A stretch of DNA of 14,635 bases from assembly GCA_002376725.1 (NCBI GenBank), contig DFOM01000039.1, positions 1 to 14,635 on the forward strand, read 5' to 3'. The notes below the pieces were generated by a model, which ran no database searches, was not told the DNA's origin, and was given only the letters and a program-made list of their open reading frames with translations. Source of the stretch: Cloacimonetes bacterium UBA3541 (GTDB taxonomy: Bacteria; Cloacimonadota; Cloacimonadia; Cloacimonadales; Cloacimonadaceae). The translations under genes and the position numbers were made by a program. Shown piece by piece: positions 1-7,644 of this stretch (the first letter of the stretch is position 1; the number at the start of each line of letters is the position of its first letter).

Positions 1-1347
1 ATAAATTCCAGCCACTACTGGCTGACCCTCATCATTTTTGCCATCCCAGGCGACAGTGTGTTCGCCGGGGGATAGTTTTTGATTGTTAATTAAGGTACAA
101 ATGAGCTGGCCCTTAATGTTATAGACTGCAACAGTAGTTGGGCTGTTGTCAATCTGACTAAATTTGATAGTACACCTACCCTGGCAAGGATTAGGATAAC
201 AGGAGAGTTCAGGCTCGGGGATTGTCGGGGTAGTTGGGTCATCGTTAGCTACGGTGGTGGAGAGCTCGGTTAACCAGAAGGTTAGAGGACCACCATATGT
301 TTGGTGGCAACAGGATATACTATAGATCTTAGTTGAATCTACAGCGACCGCTCGTGGGCGACAGAATGGCATGGTGCTTTGGTTAATGCGCCACACCAGA
401 TTGCCTTGATGGTAGGCCATAATTGCCCCGCTAAAACCATCTTCGCCATTGGGATCGTCACCTAGTCTAATAGCTATGGGCAATATCAATTGGTGGTTGT
501 CATCAACCGCTATGCTGGGGCCGGCAAATCCGGTGCTGTCAGGGCCAGCTATATCGACAATTGATTCTACTAAATAATTAGTGCCTTGATCGGCGACTTC
601 ATAAATGAGACCATTGTTCCAGGGCCTGACTTGCCGGGCAGTAAAGTAAATATTATTACCATCGGCTAAACCGTTAATGTTAGAGAGGTCATCAACCTGT
701 AAGAACCAGATAGTTTCCGCCATACCATTGATAATTTTTACCTTGGTCAATTTTATTCCAGTGTTCCACTCTAGGCCCATTGGCATATCATCAAATAAGT
801 AGAAGGTGGAGTCAGCTGCTGCATAAGCATTGTGAGAGCCGCAACCGGAAGCTCCGTCAGTTATAATTGGCCAGTGGTTAATTATTTGACCGCTAGCATA
901 GTCAAGTAACACTAAATGGCTGGAGATGCTGTAGCAAGTCAAAAATTCCGCTGAGCTGGCTGACAGTGAGAAATTACCATAGTTTGACAGGTCACGTACC
1001 CATAAAGTATCTCTTTGGGCCGATAATTTAACTATTAGCCCGCCGTCAGCGTAACAGAGATTATTATCTGGTGTTTTAACTAGCTCATCTTTCGTGTTGA
1101 AAGGCGAGTTCATATTTACTGACCATTCTGTTTGCTTGGTTATTAGATTAACTTTGACCACCTGGTTAGGCTGACAGCCGACCCTAAGATAGGCTGCATT
1201 GTTTATGATGATAAAATCATAAACATCAGAACCAACTATTGACAGTTGGTCTATACTGACTATTTGTGGCGCTCCATTTTGGGCCACTAGGGAAACGATA
1301 ATGGTTATCCACAGGATAACCAAAAGATAATTGCGAATTCTTAGCAT
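1..1347 (-). CDS. Secreted protein with C-terminal FlgD-Ig-like sorting-type domain (3' end off window)
   Basis: The reading frame is open from ATG at 1347 to the window edge, giving 449 residues with no stop, so the C-terminus is missing. Residues 1-22 form a signal peptide: basic LRIRN, then a hydrophobic stretch ending LVA before Gln23. The middle (about 25-365) has no family I can name; its alternating beta-like segments, such as 'DNNLCYADGGLIVKL' and 'LVLLDYASGQI', suggest a propeller-like extracellular domain. Residues 383-449 match the FlgD-Ig/secretion-tail pattern: CYPNPCQ (383-389), VAVYNIKGQL, then AWDGKNDEG (433-441). Family members usually end within about 20 residues of this point. 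A Shine-Dalgarno GGAAG (1354-1358) precedes the start by 6 bases. GC is about 48 % over seven sampled lines, above the neighbouring operon. Function is unknown; it is probably exported across the outer membrane or surface-attached. Confidence 0.85.
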   Translation of the reverse strand, partial: MLRIRNYLLVILWITIIVSLVAQNGAPQIVSIDQLSIVGSDVYDFIIINNAAYLRVGCQPNQVVKVNLITKQTEWSVNMNSPFNTKDELVKTPDNNLCYADGGLIVKLSAQRDTLWVRDLSNYGNFSLSASSAEFLTCYSISSHLVLLDYASGQIINHWPIITDGASGCGSHNAYAAADSTFYLFDDMPMGLEWNTGIKLTKVKIINGMAETIWFLQVDDLSNINGLADGNNIYFTARQVRPWNNGLIYEVADQGTNYLVESIVDIAGPDSTGFAGPSIAVDDNHQLILPIAIRLGDDPNGEDGFSGAIMAYHQGNLVWRINQSTMPFCRPRAVAVDSTKIYSISCCHQTYGGPLTFWLTELSTTVANDDPTTPTIPEPELSCYPNPCQGRCTIKFSQIDNSPTTVAVYNIKGQLICTLINNQKLSPGEHTVAWDGKNDEGQPVVAGIY

Positions 1348-1408
1348 AAGACACTTCCTTTCTTTTATTTATCTATTAATCTGCTACACTCAATCTGAAT
1401 TTATAAAT

Positions 1409-1432
1409 ATTATATCTTATGATTTATGTCAA
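1409..1432 (-). promoter_or_regulatory. Possible promoter for the 1-1347 secreted-protein gene
   Basis: A perfect TTGACA lies on the minus strand at 1432-1427, upstream of the start at 1347. A TATAAT follows at 1414-1409, but the spacing (12 bases) is too short for a standard sigma-70 promoter. TATTTA overlaps the last base of TATAAT at the right distance (17) but matches the consensus only partly. The -35 box is clear and the -10 box uncertain. The leader would be about 50-60 bases. Confidence 0.35.
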
Positions 1433-1847
1433 GATTTTTTCTAAGCAATTTTTGGTATATTAGTTTCATTCTTCTCAAGCAGTCAGGAAGGAAAGATGTT
1501 AGTATCTTGCCAAATGCGGGAAGAGCATTATCTCCGAAGCGAATGACTTATGCTTCAAGGGGGATTTTATTTAGCTTTATAGATTGTAAGGGCTAATCTA
1601 AGAAGAGTTTTGGAGCTTTACGACAAGAAGATGTGCCATCTTGCTATAAAAAACTGGAGGTTTTGAAAAACTGAAGTTATCTTGTCTACCATAATGGGGA
1701 AGTATTAATCCTCATCTATGAATTTCTGGAGGAGCAATCTTTATCGGAGAAGGAGAGGACCCTATCTCCGAAGCTCTAAAGGTGTTATCCTTACTTTTTT
1801 CTTACGAATAGGAAAAATTATTTTTTATGTAATTTTTCTTACCTCTA

Positions 1848-1889
1848 TCTTGACTCCTTCTCCTCTCCAGATAAGGGAGAGAGTCAAGA
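1848..1889. repeat. Inverted repeat / hairpin
   Basis: TCTTGACTC at 1848-1856 is perfectly complementary to GAGTCAAGA at 1881-1889. Inside it, TCTCC and GGAGA can extend the stem after an asymmetric internal loop. No T-run follows on either strand, so it is not a textbook Rho-independent terminator. It could be a decayed mobile-element end or an RNA structure. Confidence 0.55.
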
Positions 1890-1913
1890 AAGAGTCAGGA
1901 AAGAGACAAGAGA
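1881..1913. repeat. Three-copy 11-base purine-rich tandem repeat
   Basis: GAGTCAAGAAA (1881-1891), GAGTCAGGAAA (1892-1902) and GAGACAAGAGA (1903-1913) are three imperfect copies, followed by a degenerate GAGAGAATTAA. The first copy also forms the 3' arm of the hairpin at 1848-1889. The strand asymmetry is strong, with nearly all purines on the plus strand. Confidence 0.6.
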
Positions 1914-2002
1914 GAGAGAATTAAAATATTTAATTATTTATGATTTTAATAATAGATGTTTGTCAATTTTAATATAGCTAATGATATAATTGATGATTAC
2001 TC

Positions 2003-2734
2003 TTACTCTACAATCTGTCTAATAATCCAGCTCGCAGCCATCATTCCCATAATAGCGGGCATATAACTTATGGTTCCCACCTTACCGCGTATTCTCCCTC
2101 TATGAAGGAGGTCTTCATCGGGACTGGGTATATCCTTCAAAATCTGCCTGGGAAGCTCAGAAGAATAGACGCAAGGAAAATTACAGTCCACTCCCCAGCT
2201 CCTTAAATACTTTCTAACTCTTCTTGCTAAGGGACAATTAATGGTTTGATTTAAGGGGGAAATATGAATCTGCTCCGGGTCAAGTCTATTTCCAGACCCC
2301 ATCACCGATATAATTTTAAAGTTATTTTTCACGGCAAATTCCAGCAGACCACATTTAGGACCTAAACTATCTATGGCATCCAGATAAAAATCCTGTCCGG
2401 GAAGAAGTTTTTCTCTATTAGTAGAATCGAGAAAAACAGGATAGGTTTTCACTTCTGCATCAGGATTGATGTCCTCTATATGCTGTTTCATTACCTCAGT
2501 TTTGGGTTTTCCTAAAGTATGATTTAAAGCCAGCAACTGTCTATTAAAATTGCTCTCCCCCACCACATCAAAATCTATGAGAGTGAAATGTCCGATTCCA
2601 GCACGGACTAATGCTTCCACAGCATAGGAGCCCACACCACCCAGACCTATAATTGCCACGCGAGCATTTTTCAACTTTTCCATAGAGCTGGGACCTAATA
2701 AGAGAGCGGTACGACTGAATCTAACTTCACTCAT
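2003..2734 (-). CDS. tcdA: tRNA threonylcarbamoyladenosine dehydratase (TcdA/CsdL, ThiF-E1 family)
   Basis: ATP-dependent enzyme that cyclises the threonylcarbamoyl side chain of t6A37 in ANN-decoding tRNAs to the cyclic ct6A form (family knowledge); it acts in the cytoplasm. Visible signatures are the N-terminal RFSRTALLLG, the nucleotide-binding GLGGVGS (30-36), the acidic IDFD (53-56), the E1 motif NFNRQ (62-66) with Lys78 in GKPK, DAIDS, and CPLARRVRKYLR near the middle, which is typical of the TcdA branch rather than ThiF or MoeB. The 243 residues are slightly shorter than the E. coli enzyme (about 268), and the two CxxC zinc sites of MoeB/ThiF are absent, as expected. ATG 2734 overlaps the upstream tatD stop by one base (TAATG), with GGAAGGG as ribosome site. 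It is the last gene of the operon. t6A is made elsewhere, so its link to LPS genes is probably only co-transcription. Confidence 0.92.
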   Translation of the reverse strand: MSEVRFSRTALLLGPSSMEKLKNARVAIIGLGGVGSYAVEALVRAGIGHFTLIDFDVVGESNFNRQLLALNHTLGKPKTEVMKQHIEDINPDAEVKTYPVFLDSTNREKLLPGQDFYLDAIDSLGPKCGLLEFAVKNNFKIISVMGSGNRLDPEQIHISPLNQTINCPLARRVRKYLRSWGVDCNFPCVYSSELPRQILKDIPSPDEDLLHRGRIRGKVGTISYMPAIMGMMAASWIIRQIVE

Positions 2735-3465
2735 TATTTCCCTTCCATCAAAGCTATAAAGTTATCCCACTGAATGCTAAGTACTTCATCTGCATTCACT
2801 TTGCATAGATTGGGTATCTGCTCAAACACATCTAATAATCTTAAGAGTGGGTTATGTTCTCCTGGCAGGACATAATCTCTGGTTATATCGGTTTCCATTA
2901 GATATCTTTTATCATTTACCATTTCCTGCAAGAGGTTATGTTTATCTGGTCGCAAAATTCTTTCACTGATAGTAAAATAGCTATTAAGACGAGAAAGTAA
3001 ACGATAGCCTTCCAGGCTTCCAGCATACCCATGCACCAGATATTTCAAAGGGTAATGCTTCAGCAATTCATAAGCTTGTTGCTGATAACCAACTATATGC
3101 AGCACCACAGGAAGCTGATAATGTTTTGCCAGCTCCAATTGCTGAGAGAAAAGTTTTATTTGCTTTTCTATATCCTTGCCATAGCGATCCAGACCTATCT
3201 CTCCTACTGCCCAGACACAATGTTCTGCACAGACCTCTTCTATATCCTTTAACTCTAAATAACATCCTGCATAATGAGGATGAATTCCAGCACTAAAAAG
3301 CACTCCTGGCAAAGAATGCTGACGATGAAAGGCAATCTCCTCTTTAGATAAGGCAGAAGAAAGGAAATGAGTAATTCCTGCTTCCTTTGCCTCTTTCAGC
3401 AAAACTTCTACTGGCATTATCTGATTCAAGCTTGCCAGATGACAATGTGCATCAACTAATCTCAT
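2734..3465 (-). CDS. tatD: TatD family metal-dependent hydrolase / DNase
   Basis: Amidohydrolase-fold TIM-barrel phosphodiesterase; family members degrade DNA from 3' ends or act in nucleic-acid quality control in the cytoplasm. Metal ligands are visible in order: DAHCH (His7, His9), GIHPH (60-64), GEIGLD with Glu89 (88-93), LHIVG with His123, VHGYAGS with His145, and METD with Asp193. The usual HCF of the sixth strand reads HGY here, a mild variation. Length is 243 against roughly 255-265 for the family. ATG 3465 overlaps the upstream stop as ATGA, and GGAG about 9 bases upstream can serve as ribosome site. It is coupled by a one-base overlap to tcdA downstream. Substrate cannot be told from the sequence; other TatD paralogues (YcfH, YjjV) are alternatives to TatD proper. 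Confidence 0.9.
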   Translation of the reverse strand: MRLVDAHCHLASLNQIMPVEVLLKEAKEAGITHFLSSALSKEEIAFHRQHSLPGVLFSAGIHPHYAGCYLELKDIEEVCAEHCVWAVGEIGLDRYGKDIEKQIKLFSQQLELAKHYQLPVVLHIVGYQQQAYELLKHYPLKYLVHGYAGSLEGYRLLSRLNSYFTISERILRPDKHNLLQEMVNDKRYLMETDITRDYVLPGEHNPLLRLLDVFEQIPNLCKVNADEVLSIQWDNFIALMEGK

Positions 3466-4475
3466 TTTTTCAGCTCCGGAAGTATCTTTAAAATTTCATT
3501 TGCTACCCGTAATCCTGCCTGTCCATCCAGTTCATCAAAGAAAATGGAACTCGCTTTTCTTCTTTCTTCTCTCAATTCTTCTGGATAGGAGATAGATCTT
3601 TCTATAGCAGGTTCCAGCTCTTCAAAACTAGCAATTCTCAAAGTGCATTTAGCTAATATTTCTTCTATCTCGGGTATAGTTCTCTCGGTTCTAGGCAATT
3701 TCCAGGTTATAATGGGTTTATCTAAGGCACAACACTCTGCCAGAATAGAGGAAGTATCACCGATACAGACATCGCTTTCTGCAATATATTTTAAGGGACT
3801 CTCTTCTTCTATGAGCTTCACTCCTTCCGTGTTCTTGATAATTTTAACATATTTTCTGGACATCCACGGATGCAAAGTAACATAAATATCATATTTCGCG
3901 GATAAAAGTCCCAGCTTATCTGCCCAGAGATGAATGGCACTCATTTTGCTTTTATCATAGGTAGCAGTGAAAACTATGATAGGTTTATTATGTAACGACT
4001 TAACTGATTTATTTATATAGGGATCCAGCTTAGGGTAACCAACTGCTTTGCCACAGGTTACTCCTACTGTTTCTGCATTGGCTAAATCGGATTTACTGGA
4101 AAAAAAGAAAAGAGTGAAGGGTCTATAATTAGAGGGAGAGGTCATCTTTTTAAAATGGTAAGCACCGTGATTCATTCCAATCTTTATAACCTTATCAGAG
4201 GGAAATTTATGCGCTGCCACCCGGCACATTATCACTGCTTTAGGAAAGACAGTCATCCTTTTACAGTTAAATCCCTGCTTCTTTAGCGCTTTAGCTGTTT
4301 TAGCTTTATCCGTAACTATAGTCAGCTCCTGGAGATACTTTTGCACGGGTAACCACATCTCCATATCCACCGGTGTATGACAATAAAAAACTGTATTCTC
4401 TCTGGGCTTGAAGATATTTAATAAAGACCAGGTAAAAGAATAAAAAGGTTTGAGTAAAATGCCTGATAATACCAT
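3462..4475 (-). CDS. CDP-glycerol glycerophosphotransferase-like GT-B enzyme
   Basis: Resembles the C-terminal catalytic part of the TagB/TagF family (CDP-glycerol:poly(glycerophosphate) glycerophosphotransferase), which transfers polyol-phosphate to a cell-surface glycan. Support: GMNHGAYHF (100-108, His103), GYPKLD (146-151), VTLHPW (199-204, His202), CIGDTSSILAECC (237-249) and the C-terminal DGQAGLRVANEI (318-329), matching the family's 'DG.a..R' ending. At 337 residues it is a minimal GT-B with no extra N-terminal domain. A weak hydrophobic N-terminus (about 1-22) may associate with the membrane. The gene starts 3 bases after the ATP-grasp stop and overlaps tatD by 4 bases. In a Gram-negative LPS operon it may add glycerol-phosphate or another nucleotide-activated group to the core; the donor is not determinable here. 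A UDP-sugar-using GT-B of similar fold is the alternative. Confidence 0.7.
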   Translation of the reverse strand: MVLSGILLKPFYSFTWSLLNIFKPRENTVFYCHTPVDMEMWLPVQKYLQELTIVTDKAKTAKALKKQGFNCKRMTVFPKAVIMCRVAAHKFPSDKVIKIGMNHGAYHFKKMTSPSNYRPFTLFFFSSKSDLANAETVGVTCGKAVGYPKLDPYINKSVKSLHNKPIIVFTATYDKSKMSAIHLWADKLGLLSAKYDIYVTLHPWMSRKYVKIIKNTEGVKLIEEESPLKYIAESDVCIGDTSSILAECCALDKPIITWKLPRTERTIPEIEEILAKCTLRIASFEELEPAIERSISYPEELREERRKASSIFFDELDGQAGLRVANEILKILPELKK

Positions 4476-4478
4476 TTT

Positions 4479-5519
4479 TCAGCTACTTAGAAAAAGGTCT
4501 AAACCATAAGCTAAGTATTCTTCAAAGGACTTCTTTTCTTCCACAAATTTCCAGGTCTCCTCTTCCTGAACATAATACCCTTTTCCCATTATTATGGTAT
4601 ATATCCCAAAATGTTCCGCTTGAAACTCAAATAGATATAGCTTCCCTTCCTTATCTTCTCCCACATCAATAGAAAGATAAGGAGAATGAATCTTATGATG
4701 CAACTCACTGGCGAAATCAAGAAGTTTCACCGGAAGGGGAAAATCAAAGGAAAATTTCTTTGCTCCACTGGCACGAAAATCGTTCTTCCGGGTCAATCTT
4801 TTACTAACAAAGTATTTCTCTCCAATGGCAACAACTCTATAGTCATAAGTTAAATCTGGAACAAATTCCTGCAACACAAAAGGTATCTCTGGTGTCATAT
4901 AATCTTGATAAAGTAGGGCATCTTTGAAAAAATCATAATCTGGATAACCTGGTAGTTTTTTATATTTCCGAAAATATTTTCGCCGGAAAAAATCCAGTTT
5001 CTGCGCTATACTCGGTTGCTTCTCCAGGCTCTTAATCTTTTTTAACAAATCCTCCTCATCTTTAGCGAGAAATACACCTTTGGCATTGGAGCCAGTGAGA
5101 GTTTTCAAGACGACGGGATATTTTATTTCGTAATTTTTTAGCTCTCTTTTAGAGCTGAAATAGGCATTCCATAACCCTTCAATATTCAGCTCTCGTCTCA
5201 GGAGAACCTGCCAACCCTTATTCTCGTGACAACAAAATAGCTCATACGAAGGAATGAGAGTGTCACCACAAGCTAAGAGATATAAAAGACAATCTCTTAT
5301 GTATTGTTGCAAATTAAGGCGATGACTAAAAGTGTAGAAAACGATTTTATTCTCAATCTTTACTTTATCATTCACTACTTCGTGAAATTCATTCATTTGC
5401 ACGGCATACCCTAACCTCTCCAGTTCTCTAACTAAAGACAGGGTATCAATGCTAACCCAGGGTTTTCTGGTTTGTCCAAAGAAACCGTCATATCCAACGA
5501 GTAAATTTATCTCTTTCAT
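4479..5519 (-). CDS. ATP-grasp ligase of a surface-polysaccharide locus
   Basis: ATP-grasp enzymes join a carboxylate to an amine or thiol through an acyl-phosphate. Residues 1-125 form a pre-ATP-grasp region; the ATP-binding lobe has PVVLKTLTGSNAKGV (135-149, Lys139 the likely phosphate-binding lysine); QEFVPDL (217-223) is the adenine hinge; DYRVVAIG (226-233), RKNDFRASGAKKF (244-256) and SIDVGED...FEFQAEHFG (283-305) carry the metal ligands Asp285 and Glu298. Where most RimK-type enzymes have E-x-N, this one has E-F-Q (Gln300), an unusual but possible ligand. It looks RimK-like in its C-terminal lobe, but I do not know its substrate. It sits 2 bases after the heptosyltransferase and 3 bases before the glycerophosphotransferase-like gene. 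Modification of the LPS core by an amino acid or amide is inferred from context only. Confidence 0.72.
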   Translation of the reverse strand: MKEINLLVGYDGFFGQTRKPWVSIDTLSLVRELERLGYAVQMNEFHEVVNDKVKIENKIVFYTFSHRLNLQQYIRDCLLYLLACGDTLIPSYELFCCHENKGWQVLLRRELNIEGLWNAYFSSKRELKNYEIKYPVVLKTLTGSNAKGVFLAKDEEDLLKKIKSLEKQPSIAQKLDFFRRKYFRKYKKLPGYPDYDFFKDALLYQDYMTPEIPFVLQEFVPDLTYDYRVVAIGEKYFVSKRLTRKNDFRASGAKKFSFDFPLPVKLLDFASELHHKIHSPYLSIDVGEDKEGKLYLFEFQAEHFGIYTIIMGKGYYVQEEETWKFVEEKKSFEEYLAYGLDLFLSS

Positions 5520-5521
5520 TG

Positions 5522-6550
5522 CTATTCTTTAACCTCACTTTGTAACATCTCTCTAATATTCCGTAACACCATTTCCGGAGTAATGTCCTTCATACAACGA
5601 AAATGTCTTTCAGGACATTTTTTATGTCCGTGTTTACCACAGGGGCGACATTTTAAATCTACCTGCACTACTCTATCTTCTTCTCTATAAGGAAAGCAAC
5701 CAAATCTTTGAACTGTAGGACCAAAAATAGCCAGAACAGGAGTTTTAACTGCGTTTGCCAGATGCATAGGAGCACTATCATTAGTTATAATCAAACGACC
5801 ATTCCTTATAAGTTCAGCAGAACCGAGAATATTAAAATTGCCTGCACTATTAAATGCCTGCACTCCCGCTTTTTCTATGATTTCCTGGCAAAGCTGTCTT
5901 TCCTCAACACTTCCTATCATCACGCATTGATAACCTTCTTCAGTTAAGGCTTTCACAATTTCCGCATAATAATCAGGCAACCAGCGTTTTGTTGGCCAAA
6001 CCGAACCTGGTGCTATAGCTATCATCTTTTCTGGATTGAGGTTATTACTATTGATATACTCCTGCACCTTTTTTTGAATTTCAGGACGGATAAAGAGTTC
6101 TGTTTGATAATCAAATTCCCGATCGCTGAAAGCTTTGAGTAATAACAATCCTCTTTTTACTACAGGCACACCTTTAGGTAGATCAATGGTTAAGTTTTTA
6201 AATTTCTGTCTGGGATAACCAAGACGAATCTTAGCTCCACTAAAAAGCATAAGCAACGAAGAAGAAAAGGATATATGCACGGATATAGCTAAATCATAAT
6301 TGTTCTTTCTTAAAGTATGCACCAATTTTATAAAGGAAGGAATTCTCTTTAATAGATTTCGTTTATCAAAGAGGTAGATATTGTCCACATACGGATTATC
6401 CTGATAGATAAGACGGGTCTCCGGAATCAGAATTATATCCAGTCTGGCATTTGGGTACAATTGTTTTAACGCTCTCGGAATAGGTGTGCTCATAATCACA
6501 TCGCCAAAAAAGGCTGTCTGAATAAAGAAAATCCGCTTAATCTCTTTCAT
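5522..6550 (-). CDS. waaF: ADP-heptose:LPS heptosyltransferase, GT9 (WaaF-like)
   Basis: GT9 transferases add L-glycero-D-manno-heptose from ADP-heptose to the LPS inner core at the cytoplasmic face of the inner membrane. Evidence: N-terminal IFFIQTAFFGDVIMSTP with the catalytic-type Asp17, IAPGSVWPTKRW (178-190, Lys188 for donor phosphate), and TNDSAPMHLANAVKTPVLAIFGPT (256-279, Asp258), all canonical. A Cys cluster (Cys301, 304, 312, 319) near the C-terminus matches the CxPC...KCP...CM pattern common in WaaF-type members. The 342 residues fit the family (about 320-350). ATG 6550 overlaps the upstream GT4 stop by 4 bases, with AGGA close upstream. Heptosyltransferase I, or a heptosyltransferase making a non-standard linkage, cannot be excluded; the acceptor is not readable from sequence. 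Confidence 0.88.
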   Translation of the reverse strand: MKEIKRIFFIQTAFFGDVIMSTPIPRALKQLYPNARLDIILIPETRLIYQDNPYVDNIYLFDKRNLLKRIPSFIKLVHTLRKNNYDLAISVHISFSSSLLMLFSGAKIRLGYPRQKFKNLTIDLPKGVPVVKRGLLLLKAFSDREFDYQTELFIRPEIQKKVQEYINSNNLNPEKMIAIAPGSVWPTKRWLPDYYAEIVKALTEEGYQCVMIGSVEERQLCQEIIEKAGVQAFNSAGNFNILGSAELIRNGRLIITNDSAPMHLANAVKTPVLAIFGPTVQRFGCFPYREEDRVVQVDLKCRPCGKHGHKKCPERHFRCMKDITPEMVLRNIREMLQSEVKE

Positions 6551-7644
6551 AATTCCTGTATAAGCTCAATATATTTAGAAATCATAATCTCTTTATCAAA
6601 TTTCTGTGCTACAGTTTTCCCCTTTTCAGCCAGTTGGATTCTCAATTCTGGTGAATTGGCAAGTTTTAAGATAGCATCTTTTAACTTTTCGGGATTGGAA
6701 GGAGGAACTAAAAGTCCATTTTCTCCATCCTTAATTAGTTCAGGAATACCACCTGAAGCTGTTCCTATCACGGGAACTCCTGCTGCCATAGCTTCCAGTA
6801 TAGAGGTGCCTAATCCTTCCTTTTTAGAAGCTAAGACAAAGATATCCAGAGACTTAAGTATTTTCCCCACCTCTTGCTGAAATCCGGTAAAAATCACTCT
6901 ATCCGCAATATTTAGTTCTTGAGCCAGTTCCTGCATAGGCTCTTTCAGCTCTCCCTCACCAACCGCTAAAAAGTATAAATCTGGTCTATGTTTAAGTGCT
7001 AAAGCGATAGCTTTTAAAAAAGTGGGATAATCTTTATGCCCTGCAAAAGCTGCTAATGTCCCCACCAAAATTCTCTTTTCTGGTATATTAAAATTTTTCC
7101 TAAAATTATAATCTTTCTCTGCCTGCGCATATTTATTAAAATCTATTCCACTATATATGACCGTAATTTTATCTTCTGAAACACCACATTGAATAAGCAC
7201 TTCTTTAATTTTTTTGGAAACAGCAACTATTTTATTAACTTTTGAATTTACATATTTCCAGCGAGAAAAAGGATTCGGTTTTAAAGAAAAATCCACTCTT
7301 CGGATTCCTATAAGTTTTAAAGGAGGATAAAAAGCCTTAGCCATTAAACCCCAGCTTAAAGAATGAGCACTATGACATATTAGTACGGAAAATTGATGTT
7401 TTCGGGCAAACTTTGATAGGCGGTATCCTGCTATTAAATCCAGTTCTCCCATAAAGGGAATAGATTTATATTCTAAGTTGTGCTTCTGGAAATATTGTTC
7501 TAATTTGGAATGAGGTTGGCACACAAAACAGCCAGGAATGCCTCTTTGTTGCATTCCTTCATAAAGATAAACTGCCTGTTGTTGTCCTCCTCGCCAGAGC
7601 TTTTCCGAATCAATATGCAGAACTTTTATTGACTTAGTTTCCAT
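6547..7644 (-). CDS. Family 4 glycosyltransferase (GT-B, retaining)
   Basis: Retaining glycosyltransferase for core or O-glycan sugar addition at the cytoplasmic face of the inner membrane. The N-terminal acceptor domain has the glycine loop LWRGGQQQAV (16-25); the C-terminal domain has VIYSGID (162-168), VGTLAAFAGHKDY (194-206), AVGEGEL (227-233), FTGFQQEV (252-259), and the EX7E donor motif KEGLGTSILEA (Glu276 and Glu284) followed by GVPVIGTASGGIPELI. The 365 residues are typical of GT4. The start (ATG 7644) lies 19 bases inside the upstream gene; the next in-frame ATG would remove the glycine loop, so this start is kept. No Shine-Dalgarno is visible, so translation is probably coupled. The sugar specificity is unknown. 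Confidence 0.9.
   Translation of the reverse strand: METKSIKVLHIDSEKLWRGGQQQAVYLYEGMQQRGIPGCFVCQPHSKLEQYFQKHNLEYKSIPFMGELDLIAGYRLSKFARKHQFSVLICHSAHSLSWGLMAKAFYPPLKLIGIRRVDFSLKPNPFSRWKYVNSKVNKIVAVSKKIKEVLIQCGVSEDKITVIYSGIDFNKYAQAEKDYNFRKNFNIPEKRILVGTLAAFAGHKDYPTFLKAIALALKHRPDLYFLAVGEGELKEPMQELAQELNIADRVIFTGFQQEVGKILKSLDIFVLASKKEGLGTSILEAMAAGVPVIGTASGGIPELIKDGENGLLVPPSNPEKLKDAILKLANSPELRIQLAEKGKTVAQKFDKEIMISKYIELIQEL

Larger units (their letters stand above)
1348..2002. other. 655-base non-coding gap with hairpin and short repeats
   Basis: No gene is supported here. The longest open frame (1718-1924, plus) has no Shine-Dalgarno and a low-complexity Arg/Lys-rich translation that runs through a purine tandem repeat, so I reject it. 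A 16-codon frame at 1495-1545 follows a good AGGAAGGAAAG ribosome-site-like stretch but resembles nothing known. Visible structure: a faint direct repeat (TATCTTG...GGGAAG...ATTA around 1503-1530 and again around 1679-1710), the motif TATCTCCGAAG at 1529-1539 and 1763-1773, a hairpin at 1848-1889 and an 11-base tandem repeat at 1881-1913. I see no convincing terminator for the tcdA end of the operon at 2003. Confidence 0.6.

Noticed and set aside
1779..1804. Weak hairpin (AAGG/CCTT) followed by T-run as a plus-strand terminator
   Set aside because: The stem has only four pairs and there is no credible plus-strand gene upstream to terminate.
1718..1924. 68-codon plus-strand open frame
   Set aside because: It has no Shine-Dalgarno and an Arg/Lys/Ser-rich translation, and its end lies in the purine tandem repeat. 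It looks like chance openness in non-coding DNA.
1350..2002. Riboswitch or other known leader RNA in the intergenic gap
   Set aside because: I looked by eye for TPP, cobalamin, glycine and cyclic-di-GMP consensus blocks and saw none; a covariance-model search would be needed to exclude others.
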